The notes below the pieces were generated by a model, which was not told the DNA's origin, ran no database searches, and saw only the letters and a list, made by a program, of their open reading frames with translations. Both the position numbers and the translations under genes were made by a program. This document shows, piece after piece, positions 42,438 through 51,801 of a DNA stretch of 64,000 bases. Source of the stretch: Cacconaster sp045641345 (GTDB lineage: Bacteria; Bacteroidota; Bacteroidia; Bacteroidales; UBA932); NCBI GenBank assembly GCA_045641345.1, contig JAZUGR010000031.1, forward strand, positions 62,001 to 126,000, given 5' to 3'. Each line of letters starts with the position of its first letter. The stretch's first letter is position 1.

Positions 42438-43814
42438 CTAAAAGTTGAAAAGCCACTTTGCGTAGTATTCCTCGAAGTTGCGGTTGAGGTCATCGGCCAG
42501 ATGGAAATCCTTGTAGCCGTGGAAACGGGACGGGGTATGCTTCTCGATCATTTCCCGCTCGAATGCCGCCTGGGCGGAAAAAATCTCATCCTGGAGCATC
42601 GCCGCCTTGGCTGTGGCCTGAAACTCGAGGGAGTCGGGGTTTTTGTATATCGCATCCCACCTGTCGAGGTGCTTCCACCAGCTGCAAGCGGGGTATCTCT
42701 CCCTCATTCCGGCACAGTCGGTGAAATGTTTTTTCTCGGCCTTGACATAGTTGTCGCCATACCGGGCGAGGCCCTTGGGCATATGTGACATACCGAGATA
42801 AACCGGGAAGAACGGCTCCACGCCGGGATGTCCGACGGCCAAAAAGCAGACGCATCCGATAGCCTTGGGCAGATAGGGACGCATCTGGAACACGGTTGAG
42901 AGCACGGTACTGTTGCGGCTCAGGCTGCCGACGGCATATCCCCTGCGGTGCGACGAGAGGGCTGTCATTATGTCGGTCACCGAGATTTTGTTTTCGGGGA
43001 CGAACGAGAACGGCCTGTTGAACGGGTCGGAGGTTTCTATGCCGAGAGCCTTGAACCCGTCGATATGCCTTTCCACATTGAACGGCTTGACTCTGGAGCG
43101 GTCGTTGGCATAGGCGTTTCGGAATGAGAATTCCCCGTCTTTTTCGGGGTTGTACCAGCCGCGTTCGACAGCATACGATATGATGTCATCAGAGGCGGCA
43201 TAATTGGCCGTGTCGGCAAGGTCGACGCGGTCGATCACATAATAATTGGGGATTATCACCACCCCGTTGTCGGGGACCCTTGCGGCAGCCCAGTGGCGGC
43301 CGTGGACAACTGCGACAAGCCATGCCTCGCGGCTGTCGGCCACTATGTAGGTGCGGCCGCTCTCGGCATATCCGTAGGTTGATACCAGATTGCCTATGAT
43401 GTCGACCGCTTCGCGGGCCGAACGGGCATAGCGGGCCACGTTCACCCTGACTTCGTAGAGCACTCCGCCGTCAACCAGCTCGGGGGAATCTTCCCTCGAC
43501 TTGCAGTTGTCGCTCACCACGGCCACCCCGTTGTCGTTCATAAAGGCGTCGGCCGTGGGCATTCCGGGAAATTCGGCCCAGAAATAGCCGGTGGCTTTTC
43601 TGCCGTATTGTTTCTTCTGGTCAATGTCTCTCGGAAGGGTGAAGTATGCGTTGAACATCTGCTCACCCGTATCGTCTTCGTTGTGGCCGAGAATCACCGA
43701 CCCGTCGCTTGTGGCGTCGCGCCCGGCGATGATGGCATAGCAGTTAAACGAGTCCTGCGCGCCGCAAAGCAGCGTGCAGGACATAAGAATTGCCGAAAGG
43801 AGCGCCTTCATCAT
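42438..43814 (-). CDS. C69-family dipeptidase (PepD-like)
   Basis: 458 residues from ATG 43814, which overlaps the iadA stop (ATGA). A signal peptide precedes FNCYAIIAGRDATSDGS, in which Cys25 would become the N-terminal nucleophile after processing, as in C69 Ntn-hydrolase dipeptidases. Further family segments are GHNEDDTGEQMF, NDNGVAVVSDNCKSRED and GRTYIVADSREAWLV. It hydrolyses dipeptides, probably in the periplasm. It ends the run SPOR protein, dcuC, iadA, dipeptidase, consistent with peptide use upstream of aspartate metabolism. Confidence 0.9.
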   Translation of the reverse strand: MMKALLSAILMSCTLLCGAQDSFNCYAIIAGRDATSDGSVILGHNEDDTGEQMFNAYFTLPRDIDQKKQYGRKATGYFWAEFPGMPTADAFMNDNGVAVVSDNCKSREDSPELVDGGVLYEVRVNVARYARSAREAVDIIGNLVSTYGYAESGRTYIVADSREAWLVAVVHGRHWAAARVPDNGVVIIPNYYVIDRVDLADTANYAASDDIISYAVERGWYNPEKDGEFSFRNAYANDRSRVKPFNVERHIDGFKALGIETSDPFNRPFSFVPENKISVTDIMTALSSHRRGYAVGSLSRNSTVLSTVFQMRPYLPKAIGCVCFLAVGHPGVEPFFPVYLGMSHMPKGLARYGDNYVKAEKKHFTDCAGMRERYPACSWWKHLDRWDAIYKNPDSLEFQATAKAAMLQDEIFSAQAAFEREMIEKHTPSRFHGYKDFHLADDLNRNFEEYYAKWLFNF

Positions 43815-44926
43815 TTGGCAGCCTGATAAAGTTTGCCTTTGGCCATCACCTTGTTGATGGAGAAGTTGTCGTTCCAGATGATGAGGTCGGCGTCGAAGCC
43901 CGGGGCAACCTGCCCCTTCGTGGTGAATCCGTATTCGCGTGCGACGTTGGTGGTGAGGAACTTCAGCACGTCTTCGAACTTGAGGCCATATTTGGTTACG
44001 AGATTGACAAGCATTTTGAGGTTGCAGTCGACGGTTGCCGTGCCGTACCATTCTTCGCCGGTCGTGGGGTCGATATGGCGGATTCCGCCGCCGCCGTCTG
44101 AAGAAAGGGTGATGTGATCTACGCTTACGCCGCTTTCAAGAGCCTTGACGACAAGGTCTTCGCGGCTGGCGAGATAGCTTGAGCCACCGGTTGTGATATC
44201 GATGTTGGGACCCATCTTGGCCCACTGGCAGCTCTCGTTGAAGAGCTGTTCGCTGCGTCCGCAGTGTGTGATTGAGATATGGGGCAGCAGGCGAGGATAT
44301 TTCTTCACGATATCGAAAAGCTGCGAGATGCCTGTCGAAAGGGCTCCCATATGAAGATGGAGGAGGCCCGCCTTGCGGGATGTCATACCGCCTCTCCAGC
44401 ACTGGGAGATGAGGCGCGCGAGCTCTTCCGTAGTGGGGAATGAGCCGCGGTCATCACTCAATGCGAGCTTGCAGCCGATGACCTTGTCGATCATGATGAT
44501 ATCCTTGTCGACCTCTCCCGTGATGGTCTTGGGAGGGAATGCATACGAGCCGGTGAGCATCCAGGCTGTCATTTTGGTGTCGAGAGCCTTGACCTTGGCA
44601 TAGAGGGTGGTGAGTTCCTTGAGCACTCCGTCGGTGCCCAGAAGACCTACTACTGTGGTTGTCCCGACCTTGAGGAAATCATCGGCCTGAAGTTCGGTAG
44701 CGTATGATTCATAGCCGAATTCTCCGCCGCCGCCGGTTACGTGCGCGTGCTTCTCTATCAGGCCTGCAGATACCTTTCTGCCGCGTGCGTCGATTCTGTT
44801 GCATTCAACGCCGGAAACCCTTATGGAGTCGGCCACTTTTTCTATTTTGTCGTTGGCAATCAGTATGTCCTTCTTGCCGAGATGTTCCGGAGCATAAACG
44901 TCCGCGTTCTTGATGAGTGTTATCAT
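43811..44926 (-). CDS. iadA: Isoaspartyl dipeptidase IadA
   Basis: 371 residues from ATG 44926. This amidohydrolase has the HxH metal motif H60-A-H62 in EKHAHVTGGGGE, a hallmark GGGGE stretch of IadA, a metal His region LHLHMGALSTG, ITHCGRS and the catalytic Asp region LSSDGGGG. It removes beta-aspartyl residues from isoaspartyl dipeptides, which arise from damaged proteins. No signal peptide, so cytosolic. The neighbouring dcuC could export succinate or move aspartate, and the C69 dipeptidase could supply peptides. Confidence 0.95.
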   Translation of the reverse strand: MITLIKNADVYAPEHLGKKDILIANDKIEKVADSIRVSGVECNRIDARGRKVSAGLIEKHAHVTGGGGEFGYESYATELQADDFLKVGTTTVVGLLGTDGVLKELTTLYAKVKALDTKMTAWMLTGSYAFPPKTITGEVDKDIIMIDKVIGCKLALSDDRGSFPTTEELARLISQCWRGGMTSRKAGLLHLHMGALSTGISQLFDIVKKYPRLLPHISITHCGRSEQLFNESCQWAKMGPNIDITTGGSSYLASREDLVVKALESGVSVDHITLSSDGGGGIRHIDPTTGEEWYGTATVDCNLKMLVNLVTKYGLKFEDVLKFLTTNVAREYGFTTKGQVAPGFDADLIIWNDNFSINKVMAKGKLYQAAK

Positions 44927-44948
44927 AATATATGTGTTTCTGTTGTTG

Positions 44949-46370
44949 TTACCAGTTGAGTGCAAAGTTGAGCACGATGATCATCACGGCGGTGGAGACG
45001 ATCGGAATCATGGTGCGCTTCACAATATCCATAGTGTTGGTGTTGGTCTGCCCGCAGACGGCTACCATTACGGCCGAGATGGGGGTCACGCCGCGGCCCA
45101 TGCTTGCGAGGAGCTGGATGGGAAGGATCATTGCTGCGATGCCTGCCGCATCGGTGATGCCGAATTTGGCGGCGATGGCGGGGATCATGGGTCCGAATGC
45201 GAAGAATGCGGCATTTCCGCTGCCCATCATCGCGGTGCAGAAGAACACCACGAGAGAGAACACTATGGTTACCGCGATTGCGCCCATATTGGCTGCGTTG
45301 CATCCGTCAACGATGAGGTTGAGGAAGTTAAGTGCGGTAAGACCCTTGGCGAACACGAGGGCTGCAACCGTAAGCACGATGACCGAGCCGAAAGATGCAC
45401 CCAAGCCATCCCAGAAACTCTTCATCATATCGCAGGCCACCTTGAGACTGCGTTTGTAAATGAATATGAACAGGGATGCGAACAGGGCGCATATTATCAT
45501 CACCATCGAGGTGGAAGCCTTGAAACTTGCCAGCCCCACGGAAGGTGAGATGAGAATCAGTACCACGAGGGGCAGGATGGGGAAGAAGGCATACCAGAGG
45601 GGGATATCGGGTTTCTCACCGCTGACGGCGGTTGCATAGATGTCTTTTCCGGCCTTTGCCTCTTTCTTGTCCCAGAAGCGGTTGGAGAAATAAGACACCA
45701 CCATCAGGCATACGATGGAAGCCACAATCATCGGAATCTGATACTGGATGAAATAATCGGTACCGTCACCGCCGTACTGTGCGGCTGCAAGCTGGGTGTT
45801 GGCCGATGCAGGCCCCATATCGAAGATGACCGACATGATGATTACCGAGAGGGCCGTGGGTTTGCTCACCCCGATGTTCAGAAGGATGGGGTAGATGGTT
45901 GCCACCAGCAGCAGGCCGAGTCCGGATGCGGAGTTGATGCAGAGGAAAAGGCAGGTGCAGATGGGGATTACGATCACCGCAGCCAGATATGGATTCTTCT
46001 TGAAGACGGAGAGAGGTTTCGATGCGATATACACCATCGCCTCGGTGGCCCTCATCTTGTTCATCACGGCAACATATCCGGAAATGGTCATGATAAGGAG
46101 TCCGAACCTTATGAACGAGTCGTCGAAAAAGTTCTCCACCAGTTTGAACACGTCGGTGAAAGGGGAGCCCGTGTCGATTGAAAGGTTGAATTTCTTTGCT
46201 CCCGGCAGGTCGGGGTCGCCGCCTATGGTATAGATTCCGATGGCCATTGCGATGCCGATCATGATGAGACCCATCGACATCAGGATGGTGGATGGATTGT
46301 ACTTCTTGATCACGAGGTATCCGGTCAGCCCGAGGAAGACCAGACAGAGGATGATTTCGATGACTGTCAT
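44949..46370 (-). CDS. dcuC: DcuC-family C4-dicarboxylate transporter
   Basis: 473 residues from ATG 46370. About twelve hydrophobic helices are visible; family segments include GYLVIKKYNPSTILMSMGLI, INSASGLGLLLVATIYPI, MGPASANTQLAA and MGRGVTPISAVMVAVCGQT. DcuC proteins exchange or export C4-dicarboxylates (succinate, fumarate, aspartate) under anaerobic conditions. Placed 22 bases before iadA, it suggests that aspartate from isoaspartyl peptides enters fumarate respiration; this is inference. Confidence 0.9.
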   Translation of the reverse strand: MTVIEIILCLVFLGLTGYLVIKKYNPSTILMSMGLIMIGIAMAIGIYTIGGDPDLPGAKKFNLSIDTGSPFTDVFKLVENFFDDSFIRFGLLIMTISGYVAVMNKMRATEAMVYIASKPLSVFKKNPYLAAVIVIPICTCLFLCINSASGLGLLLVATIYPILLNIGVSKPTALSVIIMSVIFDMGPASANTQLAAAQYGGDGTDYFIQYQIPMIVASIVCLMVVSYFSNRFWDKKEAKAGKDIYATAVSGEKPDIPLWYAFFPILPLVVLILISPSVGLASFKASTSMVMIICALFASLFIFIYKRSLKVACDMMKSFWDGLGASFGSVIVLTVAALVFAKGLTALNFLNLIVDGCNAANMGAIAVTIVFSLVVFFCTAMMGSGNAAFFAFGPMIPAIAAKFGITDAAGIAAMILPIQLLASMGRGVTPISAVMVAVCGQTNTNTMDIVKRTMIPIVSTAVMIIVLNFALNW

Positions 46371-46380
46371 AGTATTGTCG

Positions 46381-47928
46381 TTATTTTGTTTTGTTGTTTG
46401 TTTCCTTTGCCCGTGCAGTGGACGTCTGGCAGGACTTGCCATCGCTCCATGCCGTTATGAAAGCGGAAGGGAAGCCGATGTTCCTCACTTTCGGCAACGC
46501 TGCCGTGACTTCGGCCCAGGTGGCGAAACGGCCGGCGTAATAGATGTACTTCCCGCTTTTCTGCCTGACTTCGAATACCGGCGAGATTCCCTTGAGGCGG
46601 GTGGCCTTGAGGGGGGTTGAAACGGCGCAGAGCTGAATCTGGTAGCATATCCCCTTCGGGAGGTCATTACCCTTGAAAGCGGCCGCTGCAGCACTCTCTA
46701 TCTTGAATGCGTATTGGTCGTCTTCGGGGATTTCGAACCTGATTTGCCCCGGAGTGCCGTATGTGTTTTTGGTGAATTGATATTCCGCCTGTGCGGAGGC
46801 CTCCGCCCCTTTTCCGTTACTTTCCGATATGCTTCCAGCGGGAGGTACGATGCCTTCGGCGAGCCACTGCATCTCCATCTCTCCGATGACGGCGCCCAGC
46901 CTGGCGGCCTCGCCCTGCAGGTTCATCATCTGTTCGTCGGGAAGGGTGCCGGCAAGGGCGTTGTTTATGTCTTCAAGGCTTTTGCGGGCCTTGAAATATT
47001 CTGCGAACATTCCGTCGTTCCCGGCCGTGGCGGCCGCCGTTTCCCGACCACTGGCGGCCGCGGGGGCGGCTTTCGGCTTGAGAGAGGCAATCGTGCGGGC
47101 CTCCTCGTCGGTCACCGATTTGCGGACGGGCTGGTTTTCGAAGGCCAGCACATATATCCTGACGTTTCCGGGGGAGCAGTCGCGGTTGGATGAGAATATC
47201 GAATAGCGCCCGTCGGGGGTGTCGTCGTACAGAAAGTCATCGTACGGCGACGAGTACGGGAAACCGAGATTTTCCGGTGCGCTCCAGGTTCTGCCGTCGG
47301 CCGAAAGCGTGCACACGTAGATGTCGTATCCCCCCATACCGGCCAGGCCGTTCGAGGAGAAATAGAGCCTCTGTCCGTCCTGACTCACGAGCGGAAAGAT
47401 ATCGTTGCCTTGTGATGATGCGGCGCCTGAGACCGGTGACGGAGCGCTCCACAGGGTGTCCGATATCTTTTCGGATGTCACAAGCGACCATTTGCCGTCG
47501 GCTCCGGGAGCGGAGAAGACGATTCGCCTGACGCCCGGTGCGAGATAGGTTGCCCTGCCCGGGGTGCTCTCTGCCGGAGTGAATTCGTTGGGCGACGGAA
47601 TCCAGCCCTTGTCGGAGAGATGCCCGTACCAGAGGTAGAAGTCTGCGGCGGGAACCTCCTTTGCCGCCACCACCGTGGGGTTTGTGGCGAAATTCAGCAT
47701 ATTGAGCCCGTTTTCGCTCTGGAGCATCAGCGGCTGGAGGGTTGCGGCCAGGGCCGAATCGGCGTTCTGCAACAGGGATTCATAAATGTCGAGAGCTCCG
47801 TCGAAATCATAGTTGCAGTGCATCTGCCTGGCGGCATTGAGTTGCTCCTCAGCCGTTTGGGCTTGCATCGGAACAAGACTGAAACAGGCTGCGGCCACTG
47901 CGGCGATGTATTTGAAACGGGGCCTCAT
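46381..47928 (-). CDS. Secreted PD40-repeat protein with C-terminal SPOR-like domain
   Basis: 515 residues from ATG 47928, supported by a -7 box 17 bases upstream; the longer in-frame ATG at 47994 lies before it. A signal peptide ends near PMQAQ. A short TPR-like stretch (about 25-80) is followed by PD40/WD40-like beta strands (YFSSNGLAGMGGYDIYVC, YSIFSSNRDCSPGNVRIYVL). A coiled, Ala-rich linker (about 300-400) leads to a C-terminal SPOR-like domain (YQIQLCAVSTPL..., YIYYAGRFATWAEVTAALPKVR). SPOR domains bind denuded peptidoglycan. PD40 proteins in this phylum often accompany OmpA-like proteins. It lies 10 bases upstream of dcuC. Confidence 0.8.
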   Translation of the reverse strand: MRPRFKYIAAVAAACFSLVPMQAQTAEEQLNAARQMHCNYDFDGALDIYESLLQNADSALAATLQPLMLQSENGLNMLNFATNPTVVAAKEVPAADFYLWYGHLSDKGWIPSPNEFTPAESTPGRATYLAPGVRRIVFSAPGADGKWSLVTSEKISDTLWSAPSPVSGAASSQGNDIFPLVSQDGQRLYFSSNGLAGMGGYDIYVCTLSADGRTWSAPENLGFPYSSPYDDFLYDDTPDGRYSIFSSNRDCSPGNVRIYVLAFENQPVRKSVTDEEARTIASLKPKAAPAAASGRETAAATAGNDGMFAEYFKARKSLEDINNALAGTLPDEQMMNLQGEAARLGAVIGEMEMQWLAEGIVPPAGSISESNGKGAEASAQAEYQFTKNTYGTPGQIRFEIPEDDQYAFKIESAAAAAFKGNDLPKGICYQIQLCAVSTPLKATRLKGISPVFEVRQKSGKYIYYAGRFATWAEVTAALPKVRNIGFPSAFITAWSDGKSCQTSTARAKETNNKTK

Positions 47929-47945
47929 ATCGGTTGAATAGCAAA

Positions 47946-47953
47946 CAAAATTA
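47946..47953 (-). promoter_or_regulatory. Candidate -7 box (TAATTTTG) for the PD40/SPOR-dcuC-iadA-C69 run
   Basis: Minus-strand TAATTTTG ends 17 bases before ATG 47928. No clear -33 TTTG is at consensus spacing. Confidence 0.5.
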
Positions 47954-47983
47954 GGAAATTCTTTATTGATTAGGAAAAAATAG

Positions 47984-47991
47984 TAAATTTG
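47984..47991 (+). promoter_or_regulatory. Candidate -7 box (TAAATTTG) for secDF
   Basis: TAAATTTG fits TAnnTTTG and lies 43 bases before the secDF ATG, divergent from the PD40/SPOR promoter in a 106-base gap. Confidence 0.55.
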
Positions 47992-48034
47992 CATCCTATT
48001 TTAACATAGGAATATTATCTAAACACCAAATAAC

Positions 48035-51000
48035 ATGCAAAGTAAAGGCGCCATCACGTTTGTGGCAATTCTCATCGGCCTTGCGTGCCTGTTCCAGCTC
48101 TCTTTCACGGCTGTGACCTACTATCAGGAAAGCAAGGCGGCAAAGTATGCTGAAGAAGTGGTTGAAACCACCAAGTCATCTCCCGCATTCGCGGAGGTAT
48201 CCGACCTGGACAAGGCATTCTACCTCGACTCCGTCAAGGTAACGGCCAACAAAATCTATCTCGATTCGATAGCATCGCAGAAGGTATATTTCTCCTACAC
48301 CTACAAGGACGTGAAGGAGAAGGAGCTCAATCTCGGCCTCGACCTCAAGGGCGGTATGAACGTAATGCTTCAGCTCGACCTTTCGGAGCTCGTCCGTTCC
48401 TGCGCCCGCACCAAAACTTCCGAGCAGTTCGAGCAGGCCATGGCAACTGCCAGGGAGCGCGCCGCCAATTCGCACGAAGACTTCATTTCCCTGTTCAAGA
48501 CTGCCTGGGATGAGATCAACCCCACCCAGAGAATGTCGTTCGACATCGACCTCGACAAGTTGGGAGGTGACGTGAAGAACAAGACAAAGGCTACCAACGA
48601 CGAAATAATCTCCCTGCTTGAAAAAGAGGCCGAATCGGTCATCAACAATTCCTATACCGTCGTGGAGCGCCGTGTCAACCAGTTCGGCGTGGCACAGCCC
48701 AATATCCAGAAAATCGCCCGCACCGGCCGTATCCTTGTGGAACTTCCCGGTGTAAAGGAGCCTGAACGTGTGCGCAAGCTCCTCCAGGGCACGGCATCCC
48801 TCGAATTCTGGCAGACATATACCTATCAGGAAATAGCCCCCTATCTTCAGGAACTCAACGAGGAGCTCCGCATTCAGGCCGAGGCTGAAAACGCCGTTGC
48901 GGCCGATGCCGTTGCCGAAGCTGCTCCCGCAGCCACCTCTCTCGAGGAGGAGCTTGCAGCATCCACCGCTTCCGAGGCAGGAACCGATGCCATGGCTCTC
49001 GCCAATCCCCTGTTCTCCCGTCTCCAGCTTTTCGGCGGCAATTCGGCCTGCCTGGGTATCGCCCACTACCGTGACACCGCCGCCATCAACGCCTGGATAG
49101 CATCTTCGAAGGTGGCGTTCCCCGGTGACTTCGTTCCCGCGTGGAGCTTCAAGGCGTTCAATGGTGCAGGCGTGCAGCCCGATACATATTTCGAGCTCGT
49201 CGCCCTCAAGAGCATCGCCGGCAAGGGTGCGGTTCTCGACGGCGGAGTAATCACTTCGGCCCGCGTCAACTACAACCAGATCGACGGCAGCGCCGAGGTC
49301 AGCATGACGATGAACAGCACCGGAGCAGCCCGCTGGGAGGTCATCACCGAGCAGAATATAGGGCACCAGATCGCCATCGTGATGGACGGTCAGGTTTATT
49401 CATACCCCAACGTACAGGCAAAGATTTCGGGCGGAAGCTCGCAGATTACCGGCAACTTCACCCAGAGCGAGGCCGACGACCTTGCAACCGTGCTCAAGTC
49501 GGGCAAGCTCTCGACTCCCGCACGAATCGTGCAGGAGCAGGTGGTTGGCCCTTCACTGGGTAGCGCTTCCATCAGGGCCGGAATGTTCTCGTTCCTGATA
49601 GCATTCTGCCTCGTGCTCGTCTATATGATGATATTCTACCGCCGTGCCGGTTTGGCAGCCGACATTGCACTTCTATGCAACGTGCTCTTCCTGTTCGGTT
49701 CGCTCGTTTCGTTCGGTGCAGTGCTCACACTTCCCGGTATCGCCGGTCTCGTGCTCACAATGGGTATGGCTGTCGATGCCAACGTCATCATCTATGAGAG
49801 GGTGAAGGAGGAGCTCAATGCAGGCAAGGCACTCCGCCTGGCGATCACCGACGGTTACAAGAATGCATACTCGGCAATTCTCGACGGACAGATAACCACC
49901 CTGCTCACCGGTCTTATCCTTGCAATCTTCGGCTCGGGCACCGTCAAGGGCTTCGCAGTCGTATTGGTTATAGGTATCATCACTTCCGTGCTCACCTCGA
50001 TCTTCATCCCCCGTCTGATTTTCGAGGCGCGTCTGGGCAGGAACAAGAATATCAGTTTCTACACGAATTTCTCGAAGAATTTCCTCAAGAATACTCACAT
50101 CAACTTCATCGACGCCCGCAAGGTGTCATATACCGTTTCCGGCATAATCTGCCTGGTATGCATCATCTCCTGCTTTACGAAGGGATTCTCCTATGGCGTT
50201 GATTTCAGCGGCGGCCGCACATACGTAGTGCGCTTCGATTCTCCGGTAACTCCCGAGCAGGTTCGTGCAGCAACTCTCGATGCATTCGGCGAGGCTGCCG
50301 AGGTAAAGCAGTTCGGAGGCGCTTCGCAGATGCGCATCACCACCAAGTATATGATCGGCGACGAGTCGTCCGAAACCGACAAGTTGATAGAAGGCAAGCT
50401 GTATGAGGCTCTGAAGGGCTTCTTTGCAAACCAGCTCTCGCTTGAGGACTTCACCTCCACGCTCGAGAACCCCAACGGTATCGTAAGTTCCGACCGCGTT
50501 GATGCGTCCATCGCAAGCGAGGTGCAGCGTGATGCGGTGATTGCCGTGATACTGGCCCTTATCGTGATATTCGCCTACATTGCCATCAGGTTCAAGAACT
50601 GGACCTGGGGTATGGGCGGTGTGACTTCGCTGGCCCACAACTCAATCATCGTGATAGGCTTCTTCTCCCTGTTTACGGGTATCCTGCCTTTCACCCTCGA
50701 CGTCGATCAGCAGTTCATTGCAGCGGTTCTCACCATCATCGGATATTCGATCAACGACAACGTGGTCATATTCGACCGTATCCGCGAGTACAAGACTCTC
50801 TATCCCAAGCGTGACCTCAAGCAGAACGTGAACGATGCGCTCAACAGCACCCTTTCGCGTACCATCAACACCTCGGTGACAACCCTCGTGGTGCTGCTTG
50901 CAATCGCCATCTGGGGCGGTGAGAGCATCCGCGGTTTCGCAGTGGCCCTCACGATAGGCGTAATTGTAGGTACGTACGCTTCAATCTTCATCGGAACTCC

Positions 51001-51043
51001 GTTGATGTACGACCTCAACGTGCGCAAGGCAAAGAAGCAGTAG
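48035..51043 (+). CDS. secDF: Protein translocase subunit SecDF (fused SecD and SecF)
   Basis: 1002 residues. The SecD half has a first transmembrane helix (about 7-27), LGLDLKGGMNVMLQLDL, a P1 periplasmic domain containing an Ala/Glu-rich linker (about 285-325), and the core with VDANVIIYERVKEEL near residue 578. The SecF half begins near 690 with GVDFSGGRTYVVRF near 718 and contains INDNVVIFDRIREY near 905. SecDF uses the proton gradient to pull secreted chains across the membrane behind SecYEG. Fusion is usual in Bacteroidota. A GC-rich hairpin follows the stop. Confidence 0.97.
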   Translation: MQSKGAITFVAILIGLACLFQLSFTAVTYYQESKAAKYAEEVVETTKSSPAFAEVSDLDKAFYLDSVKVTANKIYLDSIASQKVYFSYTYKDVKEKELNLGLDLKGGMNVMLQLDLSELVRSCARTKTSEQFEQAMATARERAANSHEDFISLFKTAWDEINPTQRMSFDIDLDKLGGDVKNKTKATNDEIISLLEKEAESVINNSYTVVERRVNQFGVAQPNIQKIARTGRILVELPGVKEPERVRKLLQGTASLEFWQTYTYQEIAPYLQELNEELRIQAEAENAVAADAVAEAAPAATSLEEELAASTASEAGTDAMALANPLFSRLQLFGGNSACLGIAHYRDTAAINAWIASSKVAFPGDFVPAWSFKAFNGAGVQPDTYFELVALKSIAGKGAVLDGGVITSARVNYNQIDGSAEVSMTMNSTGAARWEVITEQNIGHQIAIVMDGQVYSYPNVQAKISGGSSQITGNFTQSEADDLATVLKSGKLSTPARIVQEQVVGPSLGSASIRAGMFSFLIAFCLVLVYMMIFYRRAGLAADIALLCNVLFLFGSLVSFGAVLTLPGIAGLVLTMGMAVDANVIIYERVKEELNAGKALRLAITDGYKNAYSAILDGQITTLLTGLILAIFGSGTVKGFAVVLVIGIITSVLTSIFIPRLIFEARLGRNKNISFYTNFSKNFLKNTHINFIDARKVSYTVSGIICLVCIISCFTKGFSYGVDFSGGRTYVVRFDSPVTPEQVRAATLDAFGEAAEVKQFGGASQMRITTKYMIGDESSETDKLIEGKLYEALKGFFANQLSLEDFTSTLENPNGIVSSDRVDASIASEVQRDAVIAVILALIVIFAYIAIRFKNWTWGMGGVTSLAHNSIIVIGFFSLFTGILPFTLDVDQQFIAAVLTIIGYSINDNVVIFDRIREYKTLYPKRDLKQNVNDALNSTLSRTINTSVTTLVVLLAIAIWGGESIRGFAVALTIGVIVGTYASIFIGTPLMYDLNVRKAKKQ

Positions 51044-51053
51044 TTTGAAAATC

Positions 51054-51076
51054 CGGAGCCGGAAGCCCCGGCTCCG
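51054..51076 (+). terminator. Hairpin after secDF
   Basis: CGGAGCCGG and CCGGCTCCG form a 9-base stem with a 5-base loop, 11 bases after the secDF stop and just before tRNA-Pro. There is no T-run, so it may be a weak terminator or an mRNA 3'-end stabiliser. Confidence 0.5.
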
Positions 51077-51081
51077 TGAAT

Positions 51082-51155
51082 CGGGATGTGGCGCAGTTGG
51101 CTAGCGCACTTGCTTTGGGAGCAAGGGGTCCCGCGTTCGAGTCGCGGTATCCCGA
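51082..51155 (+). tRNA. tRNA-Pro (anticodon TGG)
   Basis: 74 bases. Acceptor stem CGGGATG pairs with TATCCCG; D arm GCGCAGTTGGCTAGCGC; anticodon stem-loop CTTGC-TTTGGGA-GCAAG gives TGG, reading CCN proline codons; T arm CCGCG-TTCGAGT-CGCGG. Discriminator A; CCA not encoded. It lies 38 bases after secDF and may be co-transcribed with it. Confidence 0.97.
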
Positions 51156-51156
51156 C

Positions 51157-51190
51157 AGGAAAAGGGTTCGCAGTTGCGAACCCTTTTCCT
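51157..51190. terminator. Strong terminator hairpin after tRNA-Pro
   Basis: A perfect 16-base inverted repeat (arms 51157-51172 and 51175-51190, AGGAAAAGGG/CCCTTTTCCT outer part). It lies between tRNA-Pro and the convergent yidD gene and can serve both directions. Confidence 0.8.
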
Positions 51191-51204
51191 GTATACCCCA
51201 GAGG

Positions 51205-51447
51205 CTACGGAACGGGGTCGTAGCCCGAACCGCCAAAGGGATGGCAGCGCAGGAGACGGCGGATGGCCAGCCAGGAGCCTTTGAACGGGCCGTACTTGCT
51301 CAGAGCCTCCAATGCGTATTGGGAACAGGTTGGGGTGAATCTGCAGCAGGGCGTCTTGTAGGGTGAGATACAGACCCGGTAGAATTTCACGAGCAGGATG
51401 AGCGGATAAGCCGCGATGTGCCTGAGGCGGTCATTCCGTTTTTCCAT
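51205..51447 (-). CDS. yidD: Membrane protein insertion efficiency factor YidD
   Basis: 80 residues. The YidD pattern is complete: an amphipathic N-terminal helix ending YRVCISPYK, then CCRFTPTCSQYALEALSKYG and IRRLLRCHPFGGSGYDPVP with the conserved cysteines. YidD assists YidC in inserting inner-membrane proteins. It overlaps rnpA by 17 bases, the standard pairing. Confidence 0.95.
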   Translation of the reverse strand: MEKRNDRLRHIAAYPLILLVKFYRVCISPYKTPCCRFTPTCSQYALEALSKYGPFKGSWLAIRRLLRCHPFGGSGYDPVP

Positions 51448-51793
51448 TTTCAGATGCGATTGCGCCGAGGCATTCCTTTACTTTTGAGGAGATTGCGGCA
51501 TAGTCGGCCAGTTCCCTGCCGATATAGACAAACAGGATATTGAACTGCCCTCCGCAGAGCAGTTCGCGATTGAGGCGGAAGGCTTCGCGGATGCGGCGCT
51601 TGAGGAGATTGCGGGCCACGGCCCGCTTGAAATTGCGCTTGGGCACCGACACCATCATCCTGGTTGTACCCTCGCCGCTCGGGGCGAAGACAGCCTTGAC
51701 GGGGTAGCGCACTACGGTGCGCCGCTGCTCCAAAAGGGATTCAATTTCCTTTCTGCTGCGCAGGATGCTGCTTCTTGAAAGCGAAAAGTCCAT
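51431..51793 (-). CDS. rnpA: Ribonuclease P protein component
   Basis: 120 residues, normal. The RNR signature RAVARNLLKRRIREAFRLN is present, with VSVPKRNFK before it. RnpA binds the RNase P RNA and helps it cut tRNA 5' leaders. It lies in the Bacteroidota order hemD-rnpA-yidD and not next to rpmH-dnaA. Confidence 0.96.
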   Translation of the reverse strand: MDFSLSRSSILRSRKEIESLLEQRRTVVRYPVKAVFAPSGEGTTRMMVSVPKRNFKRAVARNLLKRRIREAFRLNRELLCGGQFNILFVYIGRELADYAAISSKVKECLGAIASENGKTE

Positions 51794-51801
51794 AGGGACC
51801 G

